A DNA stretch of 64,000 bases from Idiomarina piscisalsi (GTDB taxonomy: Bacteria > Pseudomonadota > Gammaproteobacteria > Enterobacterales > Alteromonadaceae), in assembly GCF_002211765.1 (NCBI RefSeq), contig NZ_CP022133.1:1860001-1924000 (forward strand). Reading direction: 5' to 3'. Below are positions 1 to 9,149 of this stretch, one piece after another (the first letter of the stretch is position 1; the number at the start of each line of letters is the position of its first letter). The notes under the pieces are model-generated. The model did not search any database. It was not told the origin of the DNA and saw only the letters and a list, made by a program, of their open reading frames with translations. Both the position numbers and the translations under genes were made by a program.

Positions 1-87
1 TTAGCAGCAAGGGTCGAATTCGCTCGTGTATCAGTCATGGGTCGGCTTTGCCGGGTTTGCCCTTATGCTAAACAAAAAGAGTGCTGA
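1..87 (+). CDS. C-terminal end of a FimT/GspH-type pseudopilin (partial)
   Basis: The first forward frame is open from the window edge to a TGA at 85-87 and gives 28 residues. The peptide contains RVSVMGRLCRVC, which resembles the conserved C-terminal strand of GspH/FimT minor pilins (hydrophobic stretch, then GR..vC). It overlaps the start of the next pilin gene by 23 bp, as is common in minor-pilin operons. The N-terminal prepilin signal lies outside the window, so the family call rests on the short tail and the context. Confidence is moderate. Confidence 0.5.
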   Translation, partial: LAARVEFARVSVMGRLCRVCPYAKQKEC

Positions 88-589
88 AAAAATTAATGGA
101 TACAGCTTAATTGAGGTGCTTGTAGCAGCGTCACTCGGAGCCATTATTGTCATGACCGCGCAACAGTTATTGCAATGGCAGAAAGGCGCTCAACATAGCT
201 ACGTTTCAAAGGCACGGTTTACGTTGAACGGGCAAGCGGTTGCAGAGGAGTTTTTTAGCAGTTTAAGCAATTCGGTGGTTGAAGACACGCAAAACCCAGA
301 GCGTGGTTGCTATGTCTTTCCGACACAAAACGGAGGCTCTGTCGGTTTTCGGGTTAGAGATTACCAGTTACAGCATAACCCGATGACGCTGGACTGCGCG
401 GGTTATGGTTGGCAGTCGTTAACCGATAGAGCGCAATTTTACGTTAAGGAATTACGGATTGAAGCTGATGCCTCCTTAAATTCAGAAAACAGCTCAAAGC
501 TGTTTATTACATTGTTGATTTCGCGAGAGACACCCCAAGGCGTTCAGGAACAACAATTTAATCGGACCATTACCGTTTTCCCTCAGTAA
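65..589 (+). CDS. Type IV pilus/type II secretion minor pilin (PilW/GspJ-like)
   Basis: This is a 174-residue protein with a class III prepilin signal. A short basic leader (MLNKKSAEKING) is followed by cleavage before YSLIEVLVAAS, with Glu at mature position 5 and a hydrophobic helix running to about residue 35. Prepilin peptidase should cut after Gly and methylate Tyr1. The rest is a beta-rich globular domain with two Cys that could pair. The ATG at 65 is preferred over an in-frame ATG at 26 because it gives a normal short leader. It overlaps the preceding pilin gene and is followed within 20 bp by another. Length and position fit a PilW/GspJ-type minor pilin; the exact orthologue is not certain. 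Confidence 0.8.
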   Translation: MLNKKSAEKINGYSLIEVLVAASLGAIIVMTAQQLLQWQKGAQHSYVSKARFTLNGQAVAEEFFSSLSNSVVEDTQNPERGCYVFPTQNGGSVGFRVRDYQLQHNPMTLDCAGYGWQSLTDRAQFYVKELRIEADASLNSENSSKLFITLLISRETPQGVQEQQFNRTITVFPQ

Positions 590-607
590 CAGAAATGGAT
601 GTTCATT

Positions 608-802
608 ATGAAAGCGAAAGGATTCGCGTTGATACTGACGTTAGTCACACTCATAAGCCTGAGCTCCGCAAGCTTGGCTGCTCTGATGTTTTATGCACAA
701 ATGCTGGAGGCTCAACAAGCGCACCAATGGCAAGTGCTTTCTGAACAACTTACGGCTGACTTTAACCAACAAAAGGCGCTTTATGAGTCTGCTCAGCAGT
801 AA
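608..802 (+). CDS. Very short PilX/GspK-like pseudopilin
   Basis: This 64-residue protein starts MKAKGFALILTLVTLISLSS, a prepilin-type leader followed by a hydrophobic helix. Mature position 5 is Leu rather than Glu. Absence of Glu5 is typical of PilX and GspK, the tip-initiating minor pilins. Those families are usually well over 150 residues, whereas this one ends right after the N-terminal helix and a short polar tail, so it is a reduced or minimal version. The ATG at 608 is chosen over 599 because GGA at 597-599 is well placed as its ribosome-binding site. Its end overlaps the next pilin gene by 20 bp, which argues for real translation in a coupled operon. Confidence 0.6.
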   Translation: MKAKGFALILTLVTLISLSSASLAALMFYAQMLEAQQAHQWQVLSEQLTADFNQQKALYESAQQ

Positions 803-1127
803 AGGCTTTTCACTGGTTGAGACATTAGTCGCTTCCGCACTTGTGGCGATGTGGGCTGTAAGCAGCCAGCAACTGCTGCAGATTGGGTTGGCTGCTATTA
901 AGAGAGCTGAACGAAAAGCTCAGGCTGTTGAGGTTTTAAATACTTATATACAAGACGCTCATGCTGCTTGGGGAAATGGCTACCCTCCTCCACCTGAAGC
1001 CAAGGTTAACAGATTTCTTATCAGTTCCATTATTAACCCAATAGACGACAGCAATGTTTCAGTTAATACCAAAGTAACCTGGGGCGAAGATAGCTCTTAC
1101 TCGTTAGAAATCTGGTTGTCTCGATAA
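783..1127 (+). CDS. Minor pilin (PilV/GspI-like)
   Basis: This 114-residue protein has a prepilin leader (MSLLSSKG) cut before FSLVETLVASALVAM, with Glu5 present, then a hydrophobic N-terminal helix and a small globular domain. It starts inside the end of the preceding short pilin gene and is the last gene of the pilin group. It meets the convergent ispH stop codon 1 bp away. Minor-pilin clusters next to ispH, fkpB, lspA and ileS also occur in Pseudomonas (fimU-pilVWXY1E), which supports a type IV pilus role. PilV versus GspI cannot be resolved from length alone. Confidence 0.75.
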   Translation: MSLLSSKGFSLVETLVASALVAMWAVSSQQLLQIGLAAIKRAERKAQAVEVLNTYIQDAHAAWGNGYPPPPEAKVNRFLISSIINPIDDSNVSVNTKVTWGEDSSYSLEIWLSR

Positions 1128-1128
1128 A

Positions 1129-2073
1129 CTAAGCCGCTGGATGAGGTCTTAACTCTGGTGGAATAGAGAAAGTGATGTTTTCTTCGCGACCGCTGAGCTC
1201 TACTGCGGTTTTACCACCCCAGGACTGCAACTTGGCAATAACTTCCTGCACCAATACTTCAGGTGCTGAAGCGCCGGCTGTGACAGCGACTTTCTCTTTG
1301 CCTTCGAGCCATGACTTATCAATACAGCTGGCATCATCAATTAAATAAGCCGGTGTGCCCATCTTTTCTGACAGCTCACGCAAGCGGTTTGAGTTCGAGC
1401 TATTACGAGCACCGACGACCAGCATTATATCCGCGTCACTGGCCAGCTCACGCACAGCATCCTGACGGTTTTGGGTGGCATAGCAAATGTCGTCTTTACG
1501 AGGGCCGTTAATATCAGGAAACTTTTGACGCAGGGCTTCAATAACATCAGCGGTGTCATCAACCGACAACGTTGTTTGGCTCATGTAATGAAGGTTTTTC
1601 GGGTCTTTCACTTCCAGCTTTTCAACATCTTCCGGCGACTCAACCAGATAAATACCGCCGTTTTCATTTTTATACTGGCCCATTGTGCCTTCAACTTCCG
1701 GGTGACCGGCATGGCCAATGAGCACACACTCGTGACCTTTGCGGCTGGCACGGGTGACTTCCATATGTACTTTGGTTACCAGAGGACATGTAGCATCAAA
1801 CACTTTCAAGCCGCGATCCTTGGCTTCCTGACGCACCGCCTGAGAAACGCCGTGAGCACTGAAAATCACGATATGATCGTCTGGCACCTCATGCAGCTCT
1901 TCAACAAAAATAGCGCCTGCGTCACGTAGTTTATTGACGACGTATTTGTTGTGAACCACCTCATGACGCACATAAATTGGCGGCTCAAAAATCTCTAAAG
2001 CACGCTCAACAATGGTTATGGCTCTATCAACACCTGCACAAAAGCCACGTGGGTTCGCCAACAAAATTTGCAT
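1129..2073 (-). CDS. ispH: 4-hydroxy-3-methylbut-2-enyl diphosphate reductase
   Basis: IspH is the last enzyme of the MEP isoprenoid pathway. It reduces HMBPP to IPP and DMAPP with a [4Fe-4S] cluster in the cytosol. The 314-residue product has the three cluster cysteines in their usual contexts: GFCAGV (Cys12), [11 protein letters not shown] (about 96) and [11 protein letters not shown] (about 197). The start [11 protein letters not shown] at 2073 is preferred over an upstream in-frame ATG at 2091 because a perfect AGGAGG sits just before it and the length matches the family. It is the last gene of the ileS-lspA-fkpB-ispH group, 31 bp after fkpB. Confidence 0.97.
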   Translation of the reverse strand: MQILLANPRGFCAGVDRAITIVERALEIFEPPIYVRHEVVHNKYVVNKLRDAGAIFVEELHEVPDDHIVIFSAHGVSQAVRQEAKDRGLKVFDATCPLVTKVHMEVTRASRKGHECVLIGHAGHPEVEGTMGQYKNENGGIYLVESPEDVEKLEVKDPKNLHYMSQTTLSVDDTADVIEALRQKFPDINGPRKDDICYATQNRQDAVRELASDADIMLVVGARNSSNSNRLRELSEKMGTPAYLIDDASCIDKSWLEGKEKVAVTAGASAPEVLVQEVIAKLQSWGGKTAVELSGREENITFSIPPELRPHPAA

Positions 2074-2104
2074 AGTTCCTCCTGCGTTCAACCGACTCCG
2101 TCAG

Positions 2105-2545
2105 TTACGGCTCAACGCTGATAATTTCTACTTCAAAAATCACCGTCTGGCCTGCCAGCGGGTGATTAAAATCGATAGTCACTGTTGGACCTTCAATTTT
2201 TCGAACAATTCCCGGTAAATCCGTTCCATCCGGCTGGGTAAAGGCTAAAATAGCGCCAACCTCTGGCTTAGTGTCATCACTAAACTTAGCCGAATCAACG
2301 TAGTAATAGTTGTCCGGGTTCGGCTCTCCAAAAGCGTCCTTAGGCTCCAACGTGAATTCACGCTCAGCGCCTTCACGAAGCCCTACTAAACAGGCTTCAA
2401 AACTTTCCGTTAAGCTACCGTCGCCCATACGGAACTTGGCCGGTTTACCCGACATTTTCGTACTGTCTGCAACCGACCCGTCGGTCAGCTTAATGGTAAA
2501 GTGCATGACCACTTCGCGACCATGCTCAATTGGTAAACGACTCAA
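2105..2545 (-). CDS. fkpB: FKBP-type peptidyl-prolyl cis-trans isomerase (SlpA/FkpB)
   Basis: This is a 146-residue SlyD/SlpA-class FKBP, a cytoplasmic proline isomerase and folding helper. Visible family features are the opening HFTIKLTDGSVADST strand, the GDGSLTESFEACLVGL segment of the FK506-binding fold, the inserted-in-flap domain around residues 70-120, and the closing NHPLAGQTVIFEVEII strand. The His-rich tail of SlyD is missing, which favours FkpB. It lies between lspA (9 bp upstream) and ispH, the usual order in gammaproteobacteria. Confidence 0.95.
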   Translation of the reverse strand: MSRLPIEHGREVVMHFTIKLTDGSVADSTKMSGKPAKFRMGDGSLTESFEACLVGLREGAEREFTLEPKDAFGEPNPDNYYYVDSAKFSDDTKPEVGAILAFTQPDGTDLPGIVRKIEGPTVTIDFNHPLAGQTVIFEVEIISVEP

Positions 2546-2554
2546 AACGTACCC

Positions 2555-3079
2555 CTACGACTTGTCACCGCCGTCTAATTTGTCACGACGGTTATCAAAA
2601 AAGGCTTCCAGCAGCATCAAAGCAGCGCCTATCGTTATTGCCATATCAGCAACGTTAAACGCTGGCCAGTGCCACCCTTGATAATGCACATCGAAAAAGT
2701 CGATGACATAACCGTACATCAAGCGATCAGCAACGTTGCCTATCGCTCCGGCTAGAATGAGCGCAAAAGCCAGGTTTTGGCGCCACAATCCAACTGGGTT
2801 ACGGCGCATCCAAATAAGCAGCACCACACTAATGGCAATCGCGATAGCCGTAAACAGCCAACGCTGCCAGCCGCCACTGTCACTTAAAAAGCTAAATGCA
2901 GCACCGTAGTTATGGACATAGGTGAAGTTGAACAAGCCCTCTATGACCACGCGACTTTCATACAGCTCGAACTCACCAGCCACCCAAATTTTGGTGACTT
3001 GATCGATCACGAACAGCAACAGCGTCAGCCACAAAAAGCGTAAGCCAGTGGCTCTTTTTGAGTGTGCAAAATCAGGCAA
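2555..3079 (-). CDS. lspA: Lipoprotein signal peptidase (signal peptidase II)
   Basis: LspA is an inner-membrane aspartyl protease that cleaves prolipoprotein signal peptides after lipidation. The sequence has four hydrophobic helices, the NYGAAFSFL loop, and both catalytic-Asp contexts: [10 protein letters not shown] and FNVADMAI. It overlaps the 3' end of ileS. The longest open frame would start at ATG 3106, but a TTG at 3079 has AGGAG seven bases upstream. That start gives 174 residues with an N terminus ([12 protein letters not shown]) aligned to the E. coli length, so it is chosen. The ATG start remains possible. The likely lipoproteins in this window (FlgH, FlgP and the first FlgO-like protein) are its expected clients. 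Confidence 0.93.
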   Translation of the reverse strand: MPDFAHSKRATGLRFLWLTLLLFVIDQVTKIWVAGEFELYESRVVIEGLFNFTYVHNYGAAFSFLSDSGGWQRWLFTAIAIAISVVLLIWMRRNPVGLWRQNLAFALILAGAIGNVADRLMYGYVIDFFDVHYQGWHWPAFNVADMAITIGAALMLLEAFFDNRRDKLDGGDKS

Positions 3080-5906
3080 AACGACGCTCCTCACCTTCAC
3101 CATCAATATTAGTCACACAGCGCTGACACAAATCGTCGTGCTCTGGCAAAGTGCCTACTTCTTCACGATGATGCCAGCAGCGCTCACATTTTTTATAAGC
3201 ACTTTGCTTCACTTCCACCGCAAGCGCCAACTTCTCCGCTTTAACCGCGTTAGCTGGAGCGTTATCCAGTGCGTCAACACGAGCTTCAGAGGTCAGCAAT
3301 GCAAAACGCAGCTCTTCACCTAAACGGTTCAGAGAGGTCGCCAGCTTATCATCGGCATATAAGGTTACTTCTGCCTGCAGCGAGCCGCCAATCACATCGT
3401 CACGACGCGACTGCTCCAGCGCTTGGTTAACGGTGTCACGTACGTCCAGCAGCTGCATCCAAAATTCGTTTTCGGTGTCACTCACACCGGCAAACTCGCT
3501 AAAGCCTTCATACCAGCTTTCGGTAAAGACATACTCGCCACGCTCGCCCGGCAATAAGCCCCAAATTTCCTGAGCCGTAAAGCTGCAAATTGGGGCCATC
3601 CAGCGAACCAACGCTTCGGCGATATGATGCAGTGCGGTCTGACATGAACGACGCGCCAATCCATCAGATTTAGCCGTGTACTGGCGGTCTTTAATGATAT
3701 CCAGATAAAAACTGCCCAGCTCAATTGAACAGAAGTGCATTAATTTTTGCACTACGCTGTGGAACTGATAACTGTCATAAGCTTCCAGTAATTGTTTCTG
3801 CAAATCTGCAGCCCGACCGACAATCCAGCGATCCAGCTCGACCATGTCGTCCATGGCAACGGTATCTTTTTTCGGGTCGAAGCCACTTAAGTTCGCTAAC
3901 AAGAAGCGCGACGTGTTACGAATACGGCGGTACGCATCAGCAGAGCGCTTCAAAATTTCATCCGATACCGTCATTTCACCCGAGTAGTCAGCCGAGGCGA
4001 CCCACAGGCGCAGAATATCGCCACCCAGCTTGTTCATCACGTCCTGAGGCGCAACCACGTTGCCCACTGACTTCGACATCTTGCGGCCTTGCGCATCAAC
4101 GGTAAAGCCGTGTGTCAGAACTTGATGGTATGGCGCTTCGTCATACATGGCGACGCCTGTCACCAATGAGCTCTGGAACCAGCCACGGTGCTGATCCGAT
4201 CCTTCCAGGTACAAATCCGCCGGCCATTGCAAGCCATCAAACTCGCGGAGTACACAGTGGTGCGTGACGCCTGAGTCGAACCAAACGTCCAACGTGTCAG
4301 TAACTTTACGGTATTGATCCGCTTCATCGCCTAACAACGTCTCTGGCTCTAAATCGAACCACGCCTGAACACCCTCTTTTTCAATCAGCTGTGCGACTTT
4401 TTCCATCAGCTCCAGCGTATTTGGATGCAGTTCATCGGTTTCGCGGTTAACGAATACGGCAATTGGATTACCCCAGGTACGCTGACGCGAAATACACCAG
4501 TCCGGACGCCCTTCAACCATTGACTCAATGCGACTTTGCCCCCACTCAGGGAACCAGCCCACTTTCTTAATTTGTTCTAAAGCGCCGGCACGCAAGCCTT
4601 TCTTGTCCATGCTAATAAACCACTGCGGCGTCGCGCGGAAAATAATCGGCGTCTTATGGCGCCAGCAATGCGGGTACGAGTGGTTGTAACTCTCGGCATG
4701 CATCAGGTTGCCAACTTCGCGCAGCTTATCCACGATAGGCTCGTTCGCTTTGAAGACATGCTGACCAGCAAATAATGGCGTATCGTCTTTATACACACCG
4801 TTATCGCCCACCGGATTGTAGACTTCCAGTCCGTATCTCTGACCCACTAAAAAGTCATCAACACCGTGACCCGGTGCGGTGTGTACACAGCCTGTACCAC
4901 TTTCCGTTGTAACGTGATCGCCTAAAATCACCGGCACTTGCAGGTCAAACAATGGGTGCTGTAGCTGCAGCCCTTCTAAGTCTTTGCCCTTGCAGAAGCC
5001 AAGCTTATGGTAATGCGCAATGTTCCAGCGCTCCATGCAGTCCGTGACCAGGTCGTCAGCTAAAATGACGCGCTCTGCCGGCTGTTCGCCGTCGGCTTCA
5101 ATTTGCACTAGCGTGTACTCAAGGCCTTCGGCCAAAGTTACCGCACGGTTTGCCGGAATGGTCCACGGCGTGGTCGTCCAGATAACCATGCTGACATCGC
5201 CTTCACCCACATGCCCCTCTGGCGTGCTAAAGCGATCAACGGTTTCAGCTGTTGCCGCAGCTGGCATGCGAACATCAATGGCTGGTGATTTCTTGTCTTT
5301 GTACTCAACTTCCGCTTCAGCCAATGCTGAACCACAATCTGTACACCAATGCACCGGCTTAAAGCCTTGATGCAAATGCCCTTTATCAATAATTTTGGCC
5401 AATGCACGTACGCTGTCCGCTTCCTGCTTAAAGTTCATGGTCAGGTACGGCTTGTCCCAGTCACCTAGTACGCCCAGACGTTTGAAGTCAGTACGCTGTT
5501 GGTCAATCTGGGTTTGCGCGTATTCACGGCATTTTTCACGAAACTGAGCTAAGTCGAGCTTTTTACCCGGTTTACCGTGCTTTTTCTCAACCTGTAGTTC
5601 AATAGGTAATCCGTGGCAGTCCCAGCCAGGCACATACGGCGCGTCAAAGTCGCTTAATGTTTTCGCTTTAACAATAACGTCTTTCAGAATTTTATTTACG
5701 GCGTGACCAATGTGAATTTGCCCGTTTGCATACGGAGGACCATCGTGCAAAATAAATTTCGGCTTGCCGCTCTTGGCTTCACGAATTTGACCGTAGAGGT
5801 CATCTTCATACCATTGCTCCAGCATTTTAGGCTCGCGTTGAGCCAAGTTGCCGCGCATTGGAAACGCTGTTTCCGGCAAGTTTAAGGTGTGTTTGTAATC
5901 ACTCAT
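3072..5906 (-). CDS. ileS: Isoleucyl-tRNA synthetase
   Basis: This 944-residue class I aminoacyl-tRNA synthetase charges tRNA-Ile. The HIGH signature lies in [15 protein letters not shown] near residue 65, and KMSKS in [12 protein letters not shown] near residue 605. A large editing (CP1) domain lies between them. The C-terminal zinc-binding knuckle, [12 protein letters not shown] then CQRC, is intact. Length matches the roughly 940 residues of the bacterial enzyme. It follows ribF by 26 bp and overlaps lspA, the standard ribF-ileS-lspA order. Confidence 0.98.
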   Translation of the reverse strand: MSDYKHTLNLPETAFPMRGNLAQREPKMLEQWYEDDLYGQIREAKSGKPKFILHDGPPYANGQIHIGHAVNKILKDVIVKAKTLSDFDAPYVPGWDCHGLPIELQVEKKHGKPGKKLDLAQFREKCREYAQTQIDQQRTDFKRLGVLGDWDKPYLTMNFKQEADSVRALAKIIDKGHLHQGFKPVHWCTDCGSALAEAEVEYKDKKSPAIDVRMPAAATAETVDRFSTPEGHVGEGDVSMVIWTTTPWTIPANRAVTLAEGLEYTLVQIEADGEQPAERVILADDLVTDCMERWNIAHYHKLGFCKGKDLEGLQLQHPLFDLQVPVILGDHVTTESGTGCVHTAPGHGVDDFLVGQRYGLEVYNPVGDNGVYKDDTPLFAGQHVFKANEPIVDKLREVGNLMHAESYNHSYPHCWRHKTPIIFRATPQWFISMDKKGLRAGALEQIKKVGWFPEWGQSRIESMVEGRPDWCISRQRTWGNPIAVFVNRETDELHPNTLELMEKVAQLIEKEGVQAWFDLEPETLLGDEADQYRKVTDTLDVWFDSGVTHHCVLREFDGLQWPADLYLEGSDQHRGWFQSSLVTGVAMYDEAPYHQVLTHGFTVDAQGRKMSKSVGNVVAPQDVMNKLGGDILRLWVASADYSGEMTVSDEILKRSADAYRRIRNTSRFLLANLSGFDPKKDTVAMDDMVELDRWIVGRAADLQKQLLEAYDSYQFHSVVQKLMHFCSIELGSFYLDIIKDRQYTAKSDGLARRSCQTALHHIAEALVRWMAPICSFTAQEIWGLLPGERGEYVFTESWYEGFSEFAGVSDTENEFWMQLLDVRDTVNQALEQSRRDDVIGGSLQAEVTLYADDKLATSLNRLGEELRFALLTSEARVDALDNAPANAVKAEKLALAVEVKQSAYKKCERCWHHREEVGTLPEHDDLCQRCVTNIDGEGEERRFA

Positions 5907-5932
5907 TAGTCACTGTTTCCATTTCCGCGTAG

Positions 5933-6871
5933 TTACTGACTCCGGCACGCTAAAGCATCGCGTGCGCGGGCGGCATCTTTTTCAATTTGTTCTTGTAAGT
6001 GCTGTAACGACGCAAAGCGTTGCTCGTTACGCAGTTTAGCCACCGGAGTGACTGTTAAATTCTGACCGTACAGATTGCCTGAAAACTCAAACAAATGCAC
6101 CTCTAGCTGCACTTCGTCGCCATTTAATGTGGGGCGAGTGCCCAAATTGGCCACCCCCGAATAGGTCTCTCCGCTTTGCTGATGTGCCGCCGTTACGGCA
6201 AACACCCCATGCAACGGGCTTTTAAGACGCTTTAATGGCACATTGGCGGTGGGGAAGCCAATAGTCCGACCATTTTTACGGCCATGAACCACTTTCCCCA
6301 TCATTTGGTACGGTCGGCCCAGCATTTGTTCGGCAAGCTCAAAGTCACCGTTATCCAGCGCCTGGCGAATGGCCGTGCTACTAACACGCTGCTGTTGTTG
6401 ACGATAGCTGCGCGTATCGACCACTTCAAAGCCCAGCTTGTCGCCTTCTTTTTTCAGGAGCTCAAAGTCGCCCTCTCGCTTATAACCAAAACGAAAGTCG
6501 TCTCCCACTACCAGGAATTTTACGCCCAGCTTGTTAACCAGCGTTTGCTCAATGAATTCCTGAGCAGGCTGACTGGCAAACTTTTTGTGAAACTCAATGA
6601 CGATATGACGGTCAATATTCTGCGCTTTTAACGCTGTATACTTCTCGCGCCAGTTGGTTAAACGTGCCGGGGCTTGTTCAGGCTGAAACAGCTCCTGCGG
6701 CTGCGGCTCGAAGGTCATAACAGCTGACGGAACACCAAGCTGTTTTGCTTTCTCACGAACCTGAGCCAGCACGGCCTGATGACCCAAATGCACGCCATCG
6801 AAGTTACCGATGGTCAGCACGCAGCCATTGTGTTCATCTCGTAAGTTGTGAGTACCGCGAATCAGTTCCAT
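5933..6871 (-). CDS. ribF: Bifunctional riboflavin kinase/FAD synthetase
   Basis: RibF phosphorylates riboflavin to FMN and adenylates FMN to FAD in the cytosol. The 312-residue protein has the N-terminal FAD-synthetase nucleotidyltransferase domain, with TIGNFDGVHLGHQ near residue 20 and the later SSTAIRQAL motif near 165. The C-terminal flavokinase domain follows, with GRTIGFPTANV near 205. It lies between murJ (61 bp upstream) and ileS on the same strand. No FMN riboswitch is evident in the short gap upstream. Confidence 0.96.
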   Translation of the reverse strand: MELIRGTHNLRDEHNGCVLTIGNFDGVHLGHQAVLAQVREKAKQLGVPSAVMTFEPQPQELFQPEQAPARLTNWREKYTALKAQNIDRHIVIEFHKKFASQPAQEFIEQTLVNKLGVKFLVVGDDFRFGYKREGDFELLKKEGDKLGFEVVDTRSYRQQQQRVSSTAIRQALDNGDFELAEQMLGRPYQMMGKVVHGRKNGRTIGFPTANVPLKRLKSPLHGVFAVTAAHQQSGETYSGVANLGTRPTLNGDEVQLEVHLFEFSGNLYGQNLTVTPVAKLRNEQRFASLQHLQEQIEKDAARARDALACRSQ

Positions 6872-6932
6872 GCCCGAACCGTCTTAAGGTCGTTTGAGAA
6901 AGTCGCGATTATAACCGATAACCGCATGATAA

Positions 6933-8495
6933 TCAGTACTCGCGAGCACGGAAATGTCGTGGCCGCATGCCGCTGACCAGCAACGTCGCTAAATAGGCAG
7001 CCACGCCAGCACCTATCATTTGTGCCAAGAGCCACGGCCGCTCTATTAAACTACTTTGTTGCCATGCTGTTTCGTCTGGGTTTAGCCATAGAATAACGCC
7101 TATCATGACTGCCGTTGCCAAAATAACCTGAGCAATAAAACGCCAAGTGCCTGGCTGCGCCTTTAAAACGCCTTCTTTATATAGAGTAGAGCCTAACAGG
7201 CCGGCGTTAATAGCCGCAGACGCCGCCGTTGCCATTGCCAAGCCTACATAGCTGAAGGGAATGGCCAGTGCGACGTTAAACACCATATTCGAAACCATGG
7301 CAATAATGCCAAATTTTACCGGGCGTTTGGTATCCTGCCGCGAGTAAAAGCCCGTTGCCAGTACTTTTACCAACATAAAGCTGACTAAGCCAGTCGCATA
7401 CGCCATTAAGCTATAAGACGCCATGCGCGCGTCTTCCGGGCTAAATGCGCCGTGCATAAAGAGCACCATCAGCATAGGTTCGGCAAGCACAAACAGTCCC
7501 GCCATAGCCGGTACACCTAATAGCAGCACCATACGAACCCCCCAGTCCAAAGTGGCGCTGAAGTTTTGTGTGGACTTATCAACATGGCGCGAAGAAAGCG
7601 CAGGCAGTATGACCGTTGCTATGGCGATACCGAAGAGCCCCAGTGGAAATTCCAAAAGCCGGTCAGAGTAATACAACCAACTGATAGAGCCAGTCATTAA
7701 GAAGCTGGCTATGAGTGTATCGAGTAACAGGTTAATTTGGCTCACCGAGACGCCGAAAATGGCCGGCAGCATCAGTTTGCGAATTTTCGTGACGCCTGGA
7801 TCTTTCCAACCCCATTTAGGCTTCACCAAAAGACCCGCTTTTTTAAGGAATGGAATTTGGAACAGCAACTGAATTAAACCACCAAAGAACACGCCCCACG
7901 CCAAACCGTATTCGGGTTGCTCCATATTGGGTGCTAGCCAGATGGCGGCAGAGATAATCGCGATGTTTAAAAACACCGGGGTAAATGCCGCTACCGCAAA
8001 CTTACCCAATGTATTGAGAATAGCACCCGCCATAGCGGTGAAGGTAATGAACCATAAATAAGGGAAGGTAATGCGCAGCAGATCGCTGGCCAGCACAAAC
8101 TTATGACCCTGCGGTCCGTCGTTCCACCAATCCAGGAACCACCCCATACCGAATAACGCCGTGACAATAGGCGATGCAATAACGCCGAATAACGTGACCA
8201 CGGTAATAATAGTGCCCAGTGTCCCCGAGACTCGCGCTATTAGGAGTTGTTGCTCAGGCAGCTCTTTGCCTTGCTTGTATTCTGTGAGTACCGGCACAAA
8301 CGCTTGTGCAAACGCGCCTTCGGCAAATAGACGCCGGAGGAAATTAGGGATTTTATTGGCGAAAAAGAACACGTCCGATGCCGCCCCCGCACCCATTAGG
8401 TTCGCAATGACGACATCGCGCACTAAGCCTAAAACCCGCGAAATGAGGGTCATGAAACTTACGATGAAACCGGAGCGGAGCAAGGCTTTCGACAC
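6933..8495 (-). CDS. murJ: Lipid II flippase MurJ
   Basis: MurJ moves the peptidoglycan precursor lipid II across the inner membrane. The 520-residue protein is hydrophobic throughout with about 14 membrane segments. It carries the characteristic N-terminal stretch SFMTLISRVLGLVRDVVIA and the FFFANKIPNFLRRLFAEGAF segment with the charged residues needed in the central cavity. It heads the minus-strand ribF-ileS block and is divergent from rpsT, an arrangement seen in many gammaproteobacteria. Its promoter should lie in 8496-8600; no clear box was picked out. Confidence 0.96.
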   Translation of the reverse strand: MSKALLRSGFIVSFMTLISRVLGLVRDVVIANLMGAGAASDVFFFANKIPNFLRRLFAEGAFAQAFVPVLTEYKQGKELPEQQLLIARVSGTLGTIITVVTLFGVIASPIVTALFGMGWFLDWWNDGPQGHKFVLASDLLRITFPYLWFITFTAMAGAILNTLGKFAVAAFTPVFLNIAIISAAIWLAPNMEQPEYGLAWGVFFGGLIQLLFQIPFLKKAGLLVKPKWGWKDPGVTKIRKLMLPAIFGVSVSQINLLLDTLIASFLMTGSISWLYYSDRLLEFPLGLFGIAIATVILPALSSRHVDKSTQNFSATLDWGVRMVLLLGVPAMAGLFVLAEPMLMVLFMHGAFSPEDARMASYSLMAYATGLVSFMLVKVLATGFYSRQDTKRPVKFGIIAMVSNMVFNVALAIPFSYVGLAMATAASAAINAGLLGSTLYKEGVLKAQPGTWRFIAQVILATAVMIGVILWLNPDETAWQQSSLIERPWLLAQMIGAGVAAYLATLLVSGMRPRHFRAREY

Positions 8496-8608
8496 GTTTT
8501 TCGTCCCTGAGTTATTGAGTTAACATTGCAGCTGAGTAAGGATTGTACGTCGACAATGAAAGCTTGTCAGCAAAGAGTCCGAAAAGCTATTTTTTCTTGC
8601 CTCAGCTG

Positions 8609-8636
8609 TTGACTTTTGCGGCAAAAACGGCATAAT
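8609..8636 (+). promoter_or_regulatory. Putative sigma-70 promoter of rpsT
   Basis: TTGACT at 8609-8614 is separated by 16 bp from CATAAT at 8631-8636. It lies about 50 bp before the rpsT start, a normal position for a ribosomal-protein promoter. Assignment is by eye from box similarity. Confidence 0.6.
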
Positions 8637-8686
8637 CGCCAACCTTTATAAGAGAAGCGTTCTGTTAATGAATTTAGGAGTTCACC

Positions 8687-8947
8687 TTGGCTAACATTAA
8701 GTCTGCTAAAAAGCGTGCGATTCAGGCCGAGAAAAATCGCCGCCACAATGCAAGCCGTCGTTCAATGATGCGTACATACCTTAAACGTGTAAACGCAGCC
8801 ATTGAAAGCAAAGATAAAGAAGCAGCAAACGCTGCAATGAAAGACGTAACCCCAATGCTGGACCGTTACGCGACTAAAGGTCTTATCAGCAAAAACAAAG
8901 CGGCACGTCATAAGAGCCGTTTGAACGCTAAGATCCAAGCACTGTAA
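8687..8947 (+). CDS. rpsT: 30S ribosomal protein S20
   Basis: This 86-residue basic protein ([20 protein letters not shown] at the N terminus) binds 16S rRNA in the small subunit. The start is TTG at 8687, preceded by TTAGGAG at 8674-8680. E. coli rpsT also uses UUG, and its weak start is linked there to translational feedback by S20; the same control is likely here by homology. The gene is monocistronic, with its own promoter and a terminator at 8990. Confidence 0.98.
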   Translation: MANIKSAKKRAIQAEKNRRHNASRRSMMRTYLKRVNAAIESKDKEAANAAMKDVTPMLDRYATKGLISKNKAARHKSRLNAKIQAL

Positions 8948-8989
8948 AGAAATTTACTGACCTAGGCTTTTAGCGTAGGGAAAGAAAAG

Positions 8990-9025
8990 CCGACCATGAT
9001 TCGTTCATTGGTCGGTTTTTTTGTT
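8990..9025 (+). terminator. Rho-independent terminator of rpsT
   Basis: CCGACCA (8990-8996) pairs with TGGTCGG (9009-9015), followed directly by a T-rich run. It ends the rpsT transcript and separates it from the sugar operon that begins at 9150. Confidence 0.85.
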
Positions 9026-9085
9026 TTTATTGAAATAAAGCTAAACTAATCCCTCCTTAAATACCTCACTTCAAATTGCATTAAC

Positions 9086-9112
9086 TCAAGACATAGCATA
9101 CTCTGCCGATTA
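9086..9112 (+). promoter_or_regulatory. Possible sigma-28 promoter of the sugar operon
   Basis: TCAA (9086-9089), 15 bp, then GCCGATTA (9105-9112). This is one mismatch from TAAA in the -35 box and close to GCCGATAA in the -10 box, with the same 15-bp spacing as the flagellin and flgK promoters in this window. It would start transcription near 9121, about 30 bp before the first gene. The match is weaker than the others, so a chance hit cannot be excluded. Confidence 0.45.
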
Positions 9113-9149
9113 CAATCTATAACCAATTCAAACTCATAAAATACATAAC

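Noticed and set aside
3725-4105. Long plus-strand open frame inside ileS
   Set aside because: It is antisense to a conserved synthetase, a shadow of its codon bias.
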